Source of the DNA: Membranipora membranacea
Taxonomy: Eukaryota; Bryozoa; Gymnolaemata; Cheilostomatida; Membraniporidae
DNA length: 64,000 nucleotides
Direction: 5' to 3'
Assembly (NCBI GenBank): GCA_914767715.1
Contig: OU612071.1
Location: forward strand, 15,310,948 to 15,374,947
Shown: piece by piece, positions 1 through 10,035 of the stretch
Numbering within the stretch: the stretch's first letter is position 1
Layout: each line of letters opens with the position of its first letter
Position numbers and translations under genes: made by a program
The notes under the pieces: model-generated
Database searches by the model: none
The model's input: the letters and a program-made list of their open reading frames with translations, nothing else
Told to the model about the DNA's origin: nothing

Positions 1-2041
1 GAGAGGAATAAAATGCAGAGTGAGGGGGTAAAGCTGGTTCATTGAGCATATCCAAGGATGTAATATACTCATATGGGAAGTAACCTTTTTGTACAGAACA
101 GTTGTAAGCTTTCAGAAAATTCTCATAAGAGAAGCCAGGAGCAATGTAATTTGTTGCATCTACAAATTTCAGTTTGTGGGTCTTGATGCATTTCATACAA
201 CTATTGCGCTTGATTGCAAATTTGATTTGATCGGTTTTGCACAGATGACGGATCAAAAGAGCTCTAATAACATTCAAATCATACTTTTGCCCATTAAAGG
301 AAACTACTGGAAGTTCAGCAAAGTGAGCTTTGAGTTTTTCTATTAGATTACCTATACTATTGAATTGATAGTTACGGGGATTAGACCACTGTTTTTGAGA
401 ATAGTCTAATTCAGTTTTCATGCGTGTACTGTCCAAGCTTTCAAGTTTATGTAGTAGGGGCGATATTTTTTCCAGATTGAGTGAGTATGCAACATCACTG
501 AGATGCGACAGGTAGAGCACAAATTTTTCAACTAGTGCATCGGCATCTCCATCACTAACTAGACAAAATGGATTGAGGTATCCGGGTACATTAGAACATA
601 TGCTAATACTCATTAGTTTGTGATCATTGTTGAAAGTCAACTTGGGTGTGTTCTCTAAAGTGGACTTTGGTAAGAAACACTCAATATCAAATGTTGCACG
701 ATATTCATAGAAGCGGTATTCATTTGGTATGGTCAGCCCTGTTCTGTTTTCTATTTCTTCAAAGATATTAGCAGGTGGATAGAAAACATCTTTTTCAAAT
801 CTATAGCGCGACTGCTGTTTAGCACAGCTTTTCCTGTGACGAAGAAGGTTGGATTTTGTAGGGAAACTTAAGTTACATGTTTTGCAGGTGAAACACTTTG
901 AGAATGATGATATATCATGTATATAGCAGAAGTGATTACCAACCATGCATAAGTTAAGCTCCACACTTGACTTACTGAAGGATTGAAATATAAGCGTGCA
1001 TTTACTGTCACGAGCTAATTTGTAAACCGATATCTTGATGTCAAAGATTTTTTCCAGACACCGCAGATCTTCTAATGTCACACCTTCAAACTCTGAGACC
1101 GAAGCGGGGGATATGCCAACATATTTTGTGAATGTATAGAACAAATCATGAATCTTACTCAGACTTGCTTTTGGAAACAAGCAGTCACAGCGCTTTTTGC
1201 AAACACAAATCTGTTTCAAATACAACGCACGAAAAAAACACAGATTGTCATTGATTGTCTTGTTTTGAACACCCCTACACAAAGTTTTCACGCATTTTAG
1301 CTTTTTAATGTGTGTAGGAATTTGGCACGGCGAACCAATCTTGGGAAAGGGAAGTTTGCTCAAATAAAATGAGATATTTGTCACATGAAACACACCCCAT
1401 GAACTATTTGGTCGGTTGGATTTTGCATTTTCACACATGTCTAAATTGTCAAGATACTCTCCAATATCCCTCATGTCGGCTAATGATTTAACAGTGATGG
1501 GATGATCAAAAATCAATGTATTGTTGGCTGAACTGTGATAATATCGTATCTCTTCAGTATTGGTATTCTTGAGAACATATCCCAAACAACACTGAAGTTT
1601 GACTTGAGTAGATAATTTTGTCAACCAAAGATTACACAATGCATCAGTAATTGATTGATTGTTGTTGATAAGACGTAGATTAAAAATGTCAACAACCCTT
1701 CTACACCTGAAATAAGTTTTGACTCCTTCCCAATTTGTCCTAAGTAAGTCTTTTAGGGGTGATGATTGAACAACTGTGTCTAATCTAGTGCTTTCAATTT
1801 GGTCAGCATGAGTAATTGTCCCACCAAACTGGTGTGAGGTGTGTGCTGAACTAGGCCCTGCAGAACTGTTACTTCTCAGACATTTTTGTTTGTGAATGCT
1901 GAGCTGGTGTTTTCTTGTAAAAACTTTGCAACAGCCTAAACACTGAAATCCTATGAAATTCTGATCATGTTTAGTTTTCACATGTCTTTTCAGGTTTGAT
2001 TTGGTTGAGAATTCACCAAGACACTCTTTACAGACCAACAT
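1..2041 (-). CDS. Polinton/Maverick-type protein-primed DNA polymerase B, N-terminal part (runs off window)
   Basis: The minus strand is open from the ATG at 2041 to the window edge, about 680 codons without a stop. Residues 4-25 form a C2H2 zinc finger (CKECLGEF...RHVKTKH), followed by a second finger (CLGCCKVF), and a third lies near residues 380-402. A 3'-5' exonuclease motif I (FDIECF) is near residue 448, and an exo II-like stretch (VVSFNGQKYDLN) near residue 570. The last visible residues (GYFPYEYITS, LPPHSAFYS) are closely related to the polymerase at 27-31 kb in this window, whose later exons carry the polymerase motifs. Zinc fingers ahead of a B-family exonuclease are typical of Polinton and adintovirus polymerases, which replicate linear element DNA from a protein primer. 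Palm and thumb lie outside the window. The start follows the stop of the 10-exon gene by 74 bp on the same strand. Confidence 0.88.
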   Translation of the reverse strand, partial: MLVCKECLGEFSTKSNLKRHVKTKHDQNFIGFQCLGCCKVFTRKHQLSIHKQKCLRSNSSAGPSSAHTSHQFGGTITHADQIESTRLDTVVQSSPLKDLLRTNWEGVKTYFRCRRVVDIFNLRLINNNQSITDALCNLWLTKLSTQVKLQCCLGYVLKNTNTEEIRYYHSSANNTLIFDHPITVKSLADMRDIGEYLDNLDMCENAKSNRPNSSWGVFHVTNISFYLSKLPFPKIGSPCQIPTHIKKLKCVKTLCRGVQNKTINDNLCFFRALYLKQICVCKKRCDCLFPKASLSKIHDLFYTFTKYVGISPASVSEFEGVTLEDLRCLEKIFDIKISVYKLARDSKCTLIFQSFSKSSVELNLCMVGNHFCYIHDISSFSKCFTCKTCNLSFPTKSNLLRHRKSCAKQQSRYRFEKDVFYPPANIFEEIENRTGLTIPNEYRFYEYRATFDIECFLPKSTLENTPKLTFNNDHKLMSISICSNVPGYLNPFCLVSDGDADALVEKFVLYLSHLSDVAYSLNLEKISPLLHKLESLDSTRMKTELDYSQKQWSNPRNYQFNSIGNLIEKLKAHFAELPVVSFNGQKYDLNVIRALLIRHLCKTDQIKFAIKRNSCMKCIKTHKLKFVDATNYIAPGFSYENFLKAYNCSVQKGYFPYEYITSLDMLNEPALPPHSAFYSS

Positions 2042-2115
2042 TTCTGTTTGTGATCACTTTACATGAATTTTATGAAGAAACGTTAAACGATAATGTGTTT
2101 TCAATATTAACTATT

Positions 2116-5100
2116 CTATATGGACAAAAAGTCAAAGGTACCTTCTGCCGCAGGGTTAGTGTTTGTGGAAGATCTATTGGGAAGGATCTCGTCTAGTTTT
2201 AGTATGTTGATCTGTGGCATTAAGTTCATCTTGTCGTCTATATTGGTGAATGACAGTTGTAGAACATACGAGACGAGGCACTGTTGCGTTCTGCAAGATG
2301 CACTGATCTCCAGTGCATCTTCTAATGCCAGTGCTCTTTCCAAATTGTGGAGCCTACAAAATAAAAAAATCATATTATTTAAACCTACATGCATAATGAA
2401 AGTAGTAAATACCACAATACTGCTGTATTTAACCTATTGGGAAACAATATTCTGAACATAAATTGTTTTCAAATTTCAATAGTACGACCCATGACATGAT
2501 TTGATGGTAGCTCAATGATGGCATTACATGAGACTCAGAATAAGGAAAGCATCTCATACTTACACTGTCTCTGTTGACTCAGGGGTTCCCCTGAGTCTGA
2601 ATCGAGCATAGGTCCTCCTAAATCTCCGGTTCACTGGTCTATATAATCTGTTATACTTGGATTCTATTTGCTCCAAGGCTCTTGACAGATCCGATGCCAC
2701 AGCTGGTGATGCTTGGTACCCCTGAACTGTTTTGGATCTGTATATGCACCTTGGAGTAATGACTACAAAACAAATGAAAAGAACATTCTTAGTATTGTAT
2801 TAACGAGTCTGTTTTTCAAGTTATGACAACTCGCAAACTGCAGCAGCAATTATTACCAAGTTGGTAGCTGTCTGAAATAAATTCAAGGAGAGTGCAATTC
2901 CTTTTTGAATGACAATTCTTTCCTTCCAAGCGGCACAATAACTTATTTTGTTTTCCATTGTTTTATTTATTTATACAATTATGATATCTAACTTACATCC
3001 TTCTGATAACTGCCTTAGCGCCGTTATACTTAGGGGTCTCTTTAAAGGATCATTTGCATGCCATACATCTCCTTCCTCCTGTTAGTGAAAAATAGTAAGT
3101 AACATATAAGATATAAAAATACTCTCACATATAAAATTGTTCACTGTTAGCTATTCAGAGGTTTTGAGGAGATATGCGTAATGAGATGACAATATGGCAT
3201 TACATAATGGTGGGAGGTAATGCACAAGAACTTCACATGTGAATAAATATATGCCGTATTTTACTTACATTGAGCTGAATTTCATCAATGTTGAAGTCCG
3301 CTACCTTAACCGGATACACCGACAGACCAGGAAACGGTGTTGGTGTGGTTTGGGGTGCAGTTTGGGGAGAAGTTTGGGATGCTGTTGGGGGTCCGGTCAA
3401 TGCTGTTGTTGGTGGTGGTGGTGGTGGTGGTGGTGGTGCTGTTGCTGCTGCTGCCGATTGGTGTCTATACTCCCTCAAAACTGAGGAAGTAGATGGTCCC
3501 AAGTCTGGAAGTTCGAATTGGGTATCTTCCAAATCATCAGCTGCTGGGGGAGGGGGGTATACCAACATCTTCGTGTACTAAAATATTATTGAGAGAGAGA
3601 AATGATAAATTGCTTAAGGAGAAATTCATGAAGCTTTTTTTGATAAGTGAGCATTTGCAATGCAATAATGATACACCTTACCTATGCAGGGGTGTATCCA
3701 TTGGATTGCCTCTAGGGCTAACCCTTACCAACTTTAAAACATGACAATTACTCAAAATGGTTATAAAGTCAGCCTCAAGGAGATAACGATTCCAATTTTA
3801 TGAGATTTCCAAAACAAAAGCCCTAGCATTACCAGGTTGAAGGATAATTCTCTATGTCTGGAATTAAGTGATATCATTGATATTGAGCACATATAAAAAC
3901 ATAAGGAGAAGTGGTGTAATCTTACTTTTTTAGAGGGAGGGATTGCCTTGTTCACTCTTGTTGGAATAGGTGCATCGGGTCTATCATGAGAAAAAGTTTC
4001 ATCTTCATCATCTTCATCTTCGTCGAGATCACTCAGCAGCTGTGAAAAGAAATTGACAAAACTGATTTATGCATGGGTAAGGTGGCACACATATGCAGCC
4101 AAGTGTACATATTCCCAACAGAATGAGGAGGTTGATAATTTTCTCCATCTAATAAAAATGAAATGAAAGGTTTGTCCTCTCTCAATCCTGTCCCTGACAC
4201 AATAATATTGCAGATATGGAACACTTGACGTGAAACAAGAAGGTTGGAAATTACTCGATAATAATCAAGATAAATGCTTACTTTTGCACATCGCTTGCGT
4301 TTCCTTGTCTCAACCTCAACATCCTCATCATCTTCGTCATCATCTTGCCTTTTTCTCTTTCGTGTGAGGTCAATGACTTCTTCTTCCTCATTCACACTCT
4401 ATTAACATTAAACATTGAGCACTGATTGATATACAATTAAGTATGTAGAAAAGGGCAGACCGTAGGCAGATATTTTTAACAGTGCAATGGAAACACAATC
4501 ATTATCAAGGGCAAGAACTGTGCAGATTAAACACATGCACATTAGAGTTGTGTAACAAAACAAAATTATTAGAAAAAAATTGAATAGGAAATACTCACTT
4601 TTTTGCTTCTCTTCGCTAAAGAGTGATTGGGCTTTTTGGCTGGTCGTTTACTCAGTCGCCTTTCCATTCGCATGTCGCTTTCATCCTCAAAATCATACTA
4701 AAACAAACAAGCGTTAAAGCCTTACATAAATGCATAGCAACACTGATAAGGTGAGGGGTGTAAATCCTGGAGAATCTGGCTGCCTAGTTTAACCAAAAAA
4801 AAAACGTTTGAGATTTTACAAAAGACTTCTTGGCTTTCTATGCATTATAACATTTATAAAGAAATAGTAAAATTAGTTACTTTCAGAATTAGCTACCTCA
4901 AGAAGCAAAATTGGTGAAATTAATGCTGGATACTTTTTGTGTATAAGGTAGGTCAAACTTGATCTTCGAATTCACTAAAATCCCTTGCAAGGAAGAAGTC
5001 ATACACACTTGGTAAAAGTATATGGCATACCATGCTAGATTTATTTGTAATAATTAACTACAAAAGTCATTTTGCAAAGTCACTCACCATTTCATCATCA

Positions 5101-5558
5101 AAGCTCCCATCAGAGGCTTTCACCTCCTTCGCCTCACTGTCCAGAAACATTCTCTTGGCATAAGCACTCATAGCGTTGTTCATTTTGTTTGCAGTTTTGC
5201 GGGACATCTATTTTAAAAGAAAGAACAAAAGTTAGTTGTTTTCAAATTTCTTTTGCCTAACAGGAATTAATAAGGATTTTTTAAAATATTTTTTCTACTG
5301 CTAAAGCACTCGCCAACACAAAAACCAATAAAATCTTTTTAAATTAGCCAAATCAAGCGGGAGGCACAAGTTCAAAATCATGAAATGCACATGTAAAATC
5401 TACCAAAAGAACTTGAAGCAAACATTCATGAGAAATTATTCTTACTGGTGGAGTCGTTTCGGTGTCTGACTCAAGTTCAGGCTCCAGACACCCACCTGGA
5501 CCCATATGGGATCTTTGTCCCGGTTTGTCGTGAATGCAACAAAACAAGTATCAAACAT
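2116..5558 (-). CDS. Ten-exon acidic nuclear-type protein with SUMO-interaction-like motif, unknown function
   Basis: Exons by splice sites and frame: untranslated about 5725-5810, then 5496-5558, 5088-5207, 4599-4697, 4282-4398, 3926-4039, 3269-3577, 2997-3078, 2564-2762, 2116-2353. Every junction has GT-AG and keeps one frame, giving about 446 aa ending in TAG at 2116. An alternative second exon using the donor after 5446 with its ATG at 5505 also keeps frame, so the N-terminus is uncertain. The protein has basic clusters (RKRKR twice, possible nuclear signals), long acidic runs, EEEEVIDLT (a SUMO-interaction-like motif), a Ser/Thr/Pro segment with nine consecutive prolines, and a C-terminal third predicted to be helical. 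I do not recognise a family. Most junctions are phase 0. It is driven by a consensus TATA box and ends 74 bp before the polymerase start on the same strand, so it may be an accessory gene of that element rather than a host gene. Confidence 0.72.
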
Positions 5559-5830
5559 CTAAAATAGTAAATAAAAAAATACAAAAAATTAAAAAAAAAA
5601 AAAAAATTAAAAAATTAAAAACCTTATTTAAACAAACTCAGAACAGTAACATAATTAATTAATTTGAATTCAGCCAAAAATAAATTCTTATTAAAGGAAA
5701 AATATGATTACAATTTTTACTTACATTGAAGAGTAGTAAGGCTTAAGTCTCCTTGGGTACAATGTGTTGACTTGCAAGCAGAGGTGAATTCACTTCAAAC
5801 TGAATGAATGATTTGATGGTTCCAGCCTCA

Positions 5831-5842
5831 TCCTTTTATACC
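5831..5842 (-). promoter_or_regulatory. TATA box GGTATAAAAGG of the ten-exon gene
   Basis: GGTATAAAAGGA on the minus strand, with the first donor (CAAT/GTAAGT) at 5725, implies transcription start near 5810 and a short untranslated first exon. The same 11-base core occurs at 9791-9801 ahead of the RING gene, and a close variant at 44667-44678. Confidence 0.75.
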
Positions 5843-5999
5843 GTGGTGTTTAACCAAAGATCCATCGCAGGTTTGGAATTTGAAATTGCAATCCCTTAAT
5901 CTGCTCTATTATAACTAGTAATTTTAGCCTGTGAGCCTAAATGTTAATTTATCATTGTAAAGCATGACTTGAACTCTCTATGTATTATATATAGCTTTA

Positions 6000-6377
6000 T
6001 TATTTAAATAACCACTTGGTAAAAATTTTACGTTTGGCATCCATCATTGCTATTCTACCCTCGCATGCCGGACAGTGAAAACTATCAGCTGCAAATAATT
6101 CTTTTAATTCATCTGAAGTCTTTGCCGACTGTCTCGTGAGGTGCAGCTCCTCACCATTAGGAATTAATTCTTTGGCACATTCTGGACAGGAATGAGACTG
6201 CAAAATAAATATTATGACTAGTTACCAAGCAAACATATTATTCTGAGCAATGGAAAATCACATAAGCTATTTGACAAGTCGTATACAATCAGAATAAAAC
6301 GATACGGAGCATAAAAAACAAGATAATTATGTACAAAAAATAAAAGCAATGTATGTGTGTATACTCACATGATCCAT
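6000..6377 (-). CDS. 68-aa zinc-ribbon protein, two exons
   Basis: Exon 1 (6369-6377) encodes only Met-Asp-His and ends in GTGAGT. Exon 2 (6000-6197) follows a TTTATTTTGCAG acceptor in phase 0 and ends TAA. The TAA is overlapped by an AATAAA polyadenylation signal, so the mRNA has almost no 3' UTR. Two Cys pairs, CPEC near residue 7 and CPAC near residue 47, frame a helical spacer, giving a four-cysteine zinc ribbon or minimal treble-clef module; the tail is basic and aromatic. Function unknown; small Cys4 proteins of this kind are often nucleic-acid or protein-binding adaptors. It lies on the same strand as the ten-exon gene and the polymerase, with its own TATA box at 6645-6653. The short first coding exon makes the start the least certain part. 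Confidence 0.6.
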
Positions 6378-6378
6378 T

Positions 6379-6618
<240 letters not shown>

Positions 6619-6644
6619 ATCGTCTCTGTTTATGTTCGGGTCCG

Positions 6645-6653
6645 CTTTTATAG
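6645..6653 (-). promoter_or_regulatory. TATA box of the zinc-ribbon gene
   Basis: TATAAAAGC on the minus strand, about 30 bp upstream of the (CA)n tract. Transcription would start near 6620, inside or just before the microsatellite. Confidence 0.55.
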
Positions 6654-6659
6654 TCATGT

Positions 6660-7573
6660 TAGGGTTTGCACTGATTTAATCTGGATCATGCGGCCAGAAG
6701 GATTATACTCTTCTGACCGCTGACAACGGAAAGGTTGTGTCCACAAGGCGGATTAAAAGCGTATAATAAGTTTGAATCTTGACGAGTTGATGTCCAGGTG
6801 TTAAATAAACTTGTGTTATTGAAGTACAGTTATGTTATGCAAATTCAGTATAATAAATGATCAAATTGTAATGTTAAATTAATCAATGGAGTAAATTAAT
6901 GACGATCGGGTGAAACTCCTTAACCATTTTCTGATGGCGGGCTTAAAGTATCAATATTTTTTTTAATGTTTTGTCCGCGAATCAAGTCGATGAAATACGG
7001 TAGTTGTACATGCTTGATATACAATGTTGAGACACTTTGCTTTTCTCTCTAAAAAACCAATCACGTGATAGTATCTGCATTGTCCAATCTATTTTATTTA
7101 CAAGGTTGGATTGATTGACAGTTGTAAATGCTTGAATTTTGGAAAAACAGGGTAAAAATCTAGTTCCATGACCTTGTCTTGTACCAGGGAAAGACAGCGT
7201 TACCAACAAAAAATGATCTATTAGAACGACCCAATTGTTATTTACAGATGAACATATGAAGACCGGTTGTTTTGTTTGCAACAGACTAAAGCACTATGTT
7301 TCAGCATTTAAAGGGAACATGATTTATTACATATATGTATTATATATATCGACACAGATATTTCAATACACGAGTAGATATTCAAGTAGAATCATTTTAG
7401 AAAAAAGAGAGAAAGAAAAGAAGAATTACATAGTCCATGATATTGTATAAAAAAAAAAAATCAATAATCAATAATCGAATCAGCGTTTATCTTTGGTCCC
7501 GACGACAACGGCATCCATATATTCCCCAACGATGTCGCCGCCGCTGACTTCTGTTGGGACCGTTTTGCTCATT
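6660..7573. other. Intergenic, no gene seen
   Basis: AT-rich sequence without splice-flanked open frames or repeats. Short frames on both strands (for example 6982-7281 minus and 7235-7450 plus) lack coding character. Confidence 0.5.
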
Positions 7574-7953
7574 TCAGCGTGCAAATGTGCTGGCGGGCAA
7601 CTCCACTCTGTCATTGAATATTGTGTGAAGATCCATGCCAGCCTGCACTAGATTATGGGAAGGTATATCTCCTCCGGCCTCAGGAACTCTGAGAAGGACT
7701 ACAAAATACATTATAGTTAGAATATAATTTTGCATTGTTACACAGCATCTCAGGGGAAGCATGCTCCAAAAATTGAGGTTAGATGATTTTTTCAAGCGCT
7801 GCTTACGTTATTCTCATATAACAAACCTAAAAATGACTATTAAATTTTAAAAGATAGTAAAAATAAGGCTGTCAACAATTCAAACTTACAGAGGTTCTCT
7901 TCGTTGGCACTAGTTAATTGAGGCTGAAGCACCTGGTTCCTGTTAATATTTGT
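7574..7953 (-). CDS. Two putative 3' exons of an unrecognised gene
   Basis: An exon at 7890-7953 (acceptor TTTCTGTCAG, donor CTCT/GTAAGT) joins in frame, with one base carried over, to an exon at 7574-7698 (acceptor TATTTTGTAG) ending in TGA. Together they encode about 62 residues including PEAGGDIPSHNL and VELPASTFAR. No domain is recognised and no in-frame 5' exon with a start codon was found. A strong donor (TTATTG/GTAAGT) lies just after the RING gene stop near 8609, so these could be downstream exons of a longer or alternative RING transcript. A short frame beginning ATGAGCAAAACG just past the stop may be unrelated. Confidence 0.4.
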
Positions 7954-8248
7954 CTGACAGAAACCGCTCGACAGCAGGGTTCCACAGAACTGCTGATGTA
8001 TGAAATCGAAACATACAGATTAGCATACACTGCCGGCCAAAAGGTAAAAGCTAGACCATTTTTTTTCTATGTTCCTGTAATGGGCATAATAGCTTCGAGT
8101 TTTATCATATATACACCAGATATTATCAAAACACAAACCTTACTCAAATAATTGGCCCACTGAACTAGAAAATATGATGTGCACTATGATCACGAATGAT
8201 CAGAAGGGTGAACCATGATGTCATAAGCATGACTAAATCCTCTGTTAA

Positions 8249-8255
8249 TATATAA
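8249..8255 (+). promoter_or_regulatory. Candidate TATA box of the LRRNT membrane-protein gene
   Basis: TATATAA about 155 bp upstream of the ATG at 8408 on the plus strand. It is AT-rich and weaker than the minus-strand boxes in this cluster. Confidence 0.35.
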
Positions 8256-8407
8256 ACTGACCACAAACATCCCAGGCGTATGAATACAATTCGTAATCAG
8301 AATAAAGCAGGCCCTTAGACTCATGTCATGTGTTCAGTCTCTGTCTAGCATCATTACCCCAAGGATTACACATTAACCATTAATCCCACCAACCTTTATC
8401 AACAAAC

Positions 8408-9757
8408 ATGCATTATCTACTTATACTACTCACACTGACATCAGGCCTTAGTGCCAAGGTGAGTGTTAACCACACACTTGTTTGTTCAATGGGCTCCCTA
8501 ATAATACTGTCATTTGATCAATGTACAAAAATTTAATTTATTGATTTGATCACGGCCACAATAGAATAATAGAAGACAGGTAATAGAATCCTATTAAGAC
8601 ATTACTTACCAATAAATCATTCTTCAGCAGTGCTTATGTTTTTCCATGGTATCGGAGATGTACTGGTACTAGTGGTGGCGGCGTCCTGTTCCTGACCCAT
8701 CTCCAGGCCCACTGTTGTCCCCACGTCGGCCTCCTGGTATCCCGGGTAAAAGGCCGGTAGTGTCTGGGACTGAGTCGAGTTGTTGCGTGGTCTGGCCGAT
8801 TGGTATGGCCGGACTCTTCTCTGCCTCCTCCTGGTTCGGCGAGCCATCTCAGTATCTGTCTGCTCGAGTATACCAGCTCTCTGTTGTTCCGTCTGGACCC
8901 CCATCTCAGCCATAACCGGCGTTGGAACAACCGAGATTCTAAATCGTTCCCATATTGGAACAGCTACTAGCCCATGCGCCGCCATAGGCACTAGCATGGT
9001 ATTCCGCTCCTCAGGGTATGCTCCACCCCTTAGCACCTCGGCGTTTCTCGTGATGACATCTATGTGAAAAAATTGAAACAAATACCGTATATAATTTTAC
9101 CTTTTTTTTATACTCATTTCACACAGGTTTGCCCATCCACCTGTTTTTGTCATGGGAGTACTGTGTATTGTGACCCCCGCACTACTACTACTATCGCTAC
9201 CATGGTCGGGGAAATGACTATCACTACCCTGCCAGAATCATCAAGTATCAGCTCTACTGACCTAACCACTGATAGTACGTATTTATCACACCAAGGTCTA
9301 TAAACAAAAACACTACTGTCAGAAAAATTTATAATCTAAATACTCAATACAAACGCCCCAAATATCAAAGTGTAATACATATGTTTGTTTACTTATAGTC
9401 GAGAAGCTGAACAAAGAAACCCAGTTGTGGTATATCGTCCCTGCTTCTGTGGGTGGTGTCATTGCTCTCGCTGTCATCATCACCTGCATCATATGCTGCA
9501 GACGGCAAAGCCCGCACCCCCACACTGTTCTAATGCCATTAACTACTGCTACTATAAGTATATTCCTTACTTACCATCTGGGCCTTCTAGTCCTAGATCC
9601 GTCCGACACATTGGACATGTGTTGCCTGTTGCGCCCTCCGTGTAAATGCAAAACAACATACATCGTATACAATATTTGTGTCCGCAAGGGGTCACACAAT
9701 AATCTGCATCAATCTTTAACTTCTTGTAACAAATGGAGCAGTCCATGTTGTCCATAA
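8408..9757 (+). CDS. Small type I membrane protein with LRRNT-like cysteine motif, three exons
   Basis: Exon 1 (8408-8458) encodes a 17-aa hydrophobic signal peptide (MHYLLILLTLTSG...). Exon 2 (9127-9274) gives CPSTCFCHGSTVYCDPR, the CPxxCxC...VxC pattern of leucine-rich-repeat N-terminal caps, then a Ser/Thr-rich stalk. Exon 3 (9399 onward) begins in frame, encodes a transmembrane helix (about WYIVPASVGGVIALAVIITC) and a CCRR stop-transfer. GT-AG sites and phases 0 and 1 fit. No leucine-rich repeats follow the cap. If read to the first stop (9757) the protein is about 185 aa, but its last 65 codons are antisense to the RING gene first exon and look less natural, so the true 3' end may differ. 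A plus-strand AATAAA lies near 9975. The product should be a surface protein with an O-glycosylated stalk; partner unknown. Confidence 0.62.
8617..9755 (-). CDS. RING-finger (C3HC4) protein, two exons, candidate E3 ubiquitin ligase
   Basis: Exon 1 (9575-9755) starts at an ATG about 36 bp below a consensus TATA box and encodes a C3HC4 RING: CSIC near residue 6, CGHKYCIRC, then CPMC. Exon 2 (8617-9059, acceptor TTTCACATAG) continues in frame for about 147 residues of Arg-rich (RRTRRRQRR) and Ser/Thr/Gln-rich sequence ending in TGA. Total 207 aa. RING domains of this pattern bind E2 enzymes, so the likely role is ubiquitin transfer; the substrate-binding part is unrecognised. Small RING proteins with disordered tails are common accessory genes of large DNA viruses. 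The gene is interleaved with the plus-strand membrane-protein gene: each has an exon inside the other's intron. Confidence 0.8.
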
Positions 9758-9790
9758 TCAGAGATTGGCTACTTACCCCTCTCTGGGACC

Positions 9791-9801
9791 CCTTTTATAC
9801 C
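9791..9801 (-). promoter_or_regulatory. TATA box GGTATAAAAGG of the RING gene
   Basis: Identical core to the box at 5831-5842. Its distance to the ATG at 9755 leaves a leader of only about ten bases. Confidence 0.78.
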
Positions 9802-10035
9802 AGATTCTCCATCAACCTTCCTATACTCAACCAATCAGAGTCCTGTATTATACTATCTTTCATTTTTAGACACCGACATACACCACGCTTAGTATCTTGT
9901 TTACCGCTCATTGTTGTTTAGCTCGTTTATGTTCTTTCCGCTTTAATTACACATACTATTTCATGATCTTGGATAAATAAACTTGTAATATATATCCCTA
10001 TATAATATATATCTGTACATACCTTGCTTGACTAT

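Noticed and set aside
3239..3581. Plus-strand Gly- and Trp/Cys-rich frames
   Set aside because: Antisense of the polyproline exon of the ten-exon gene.
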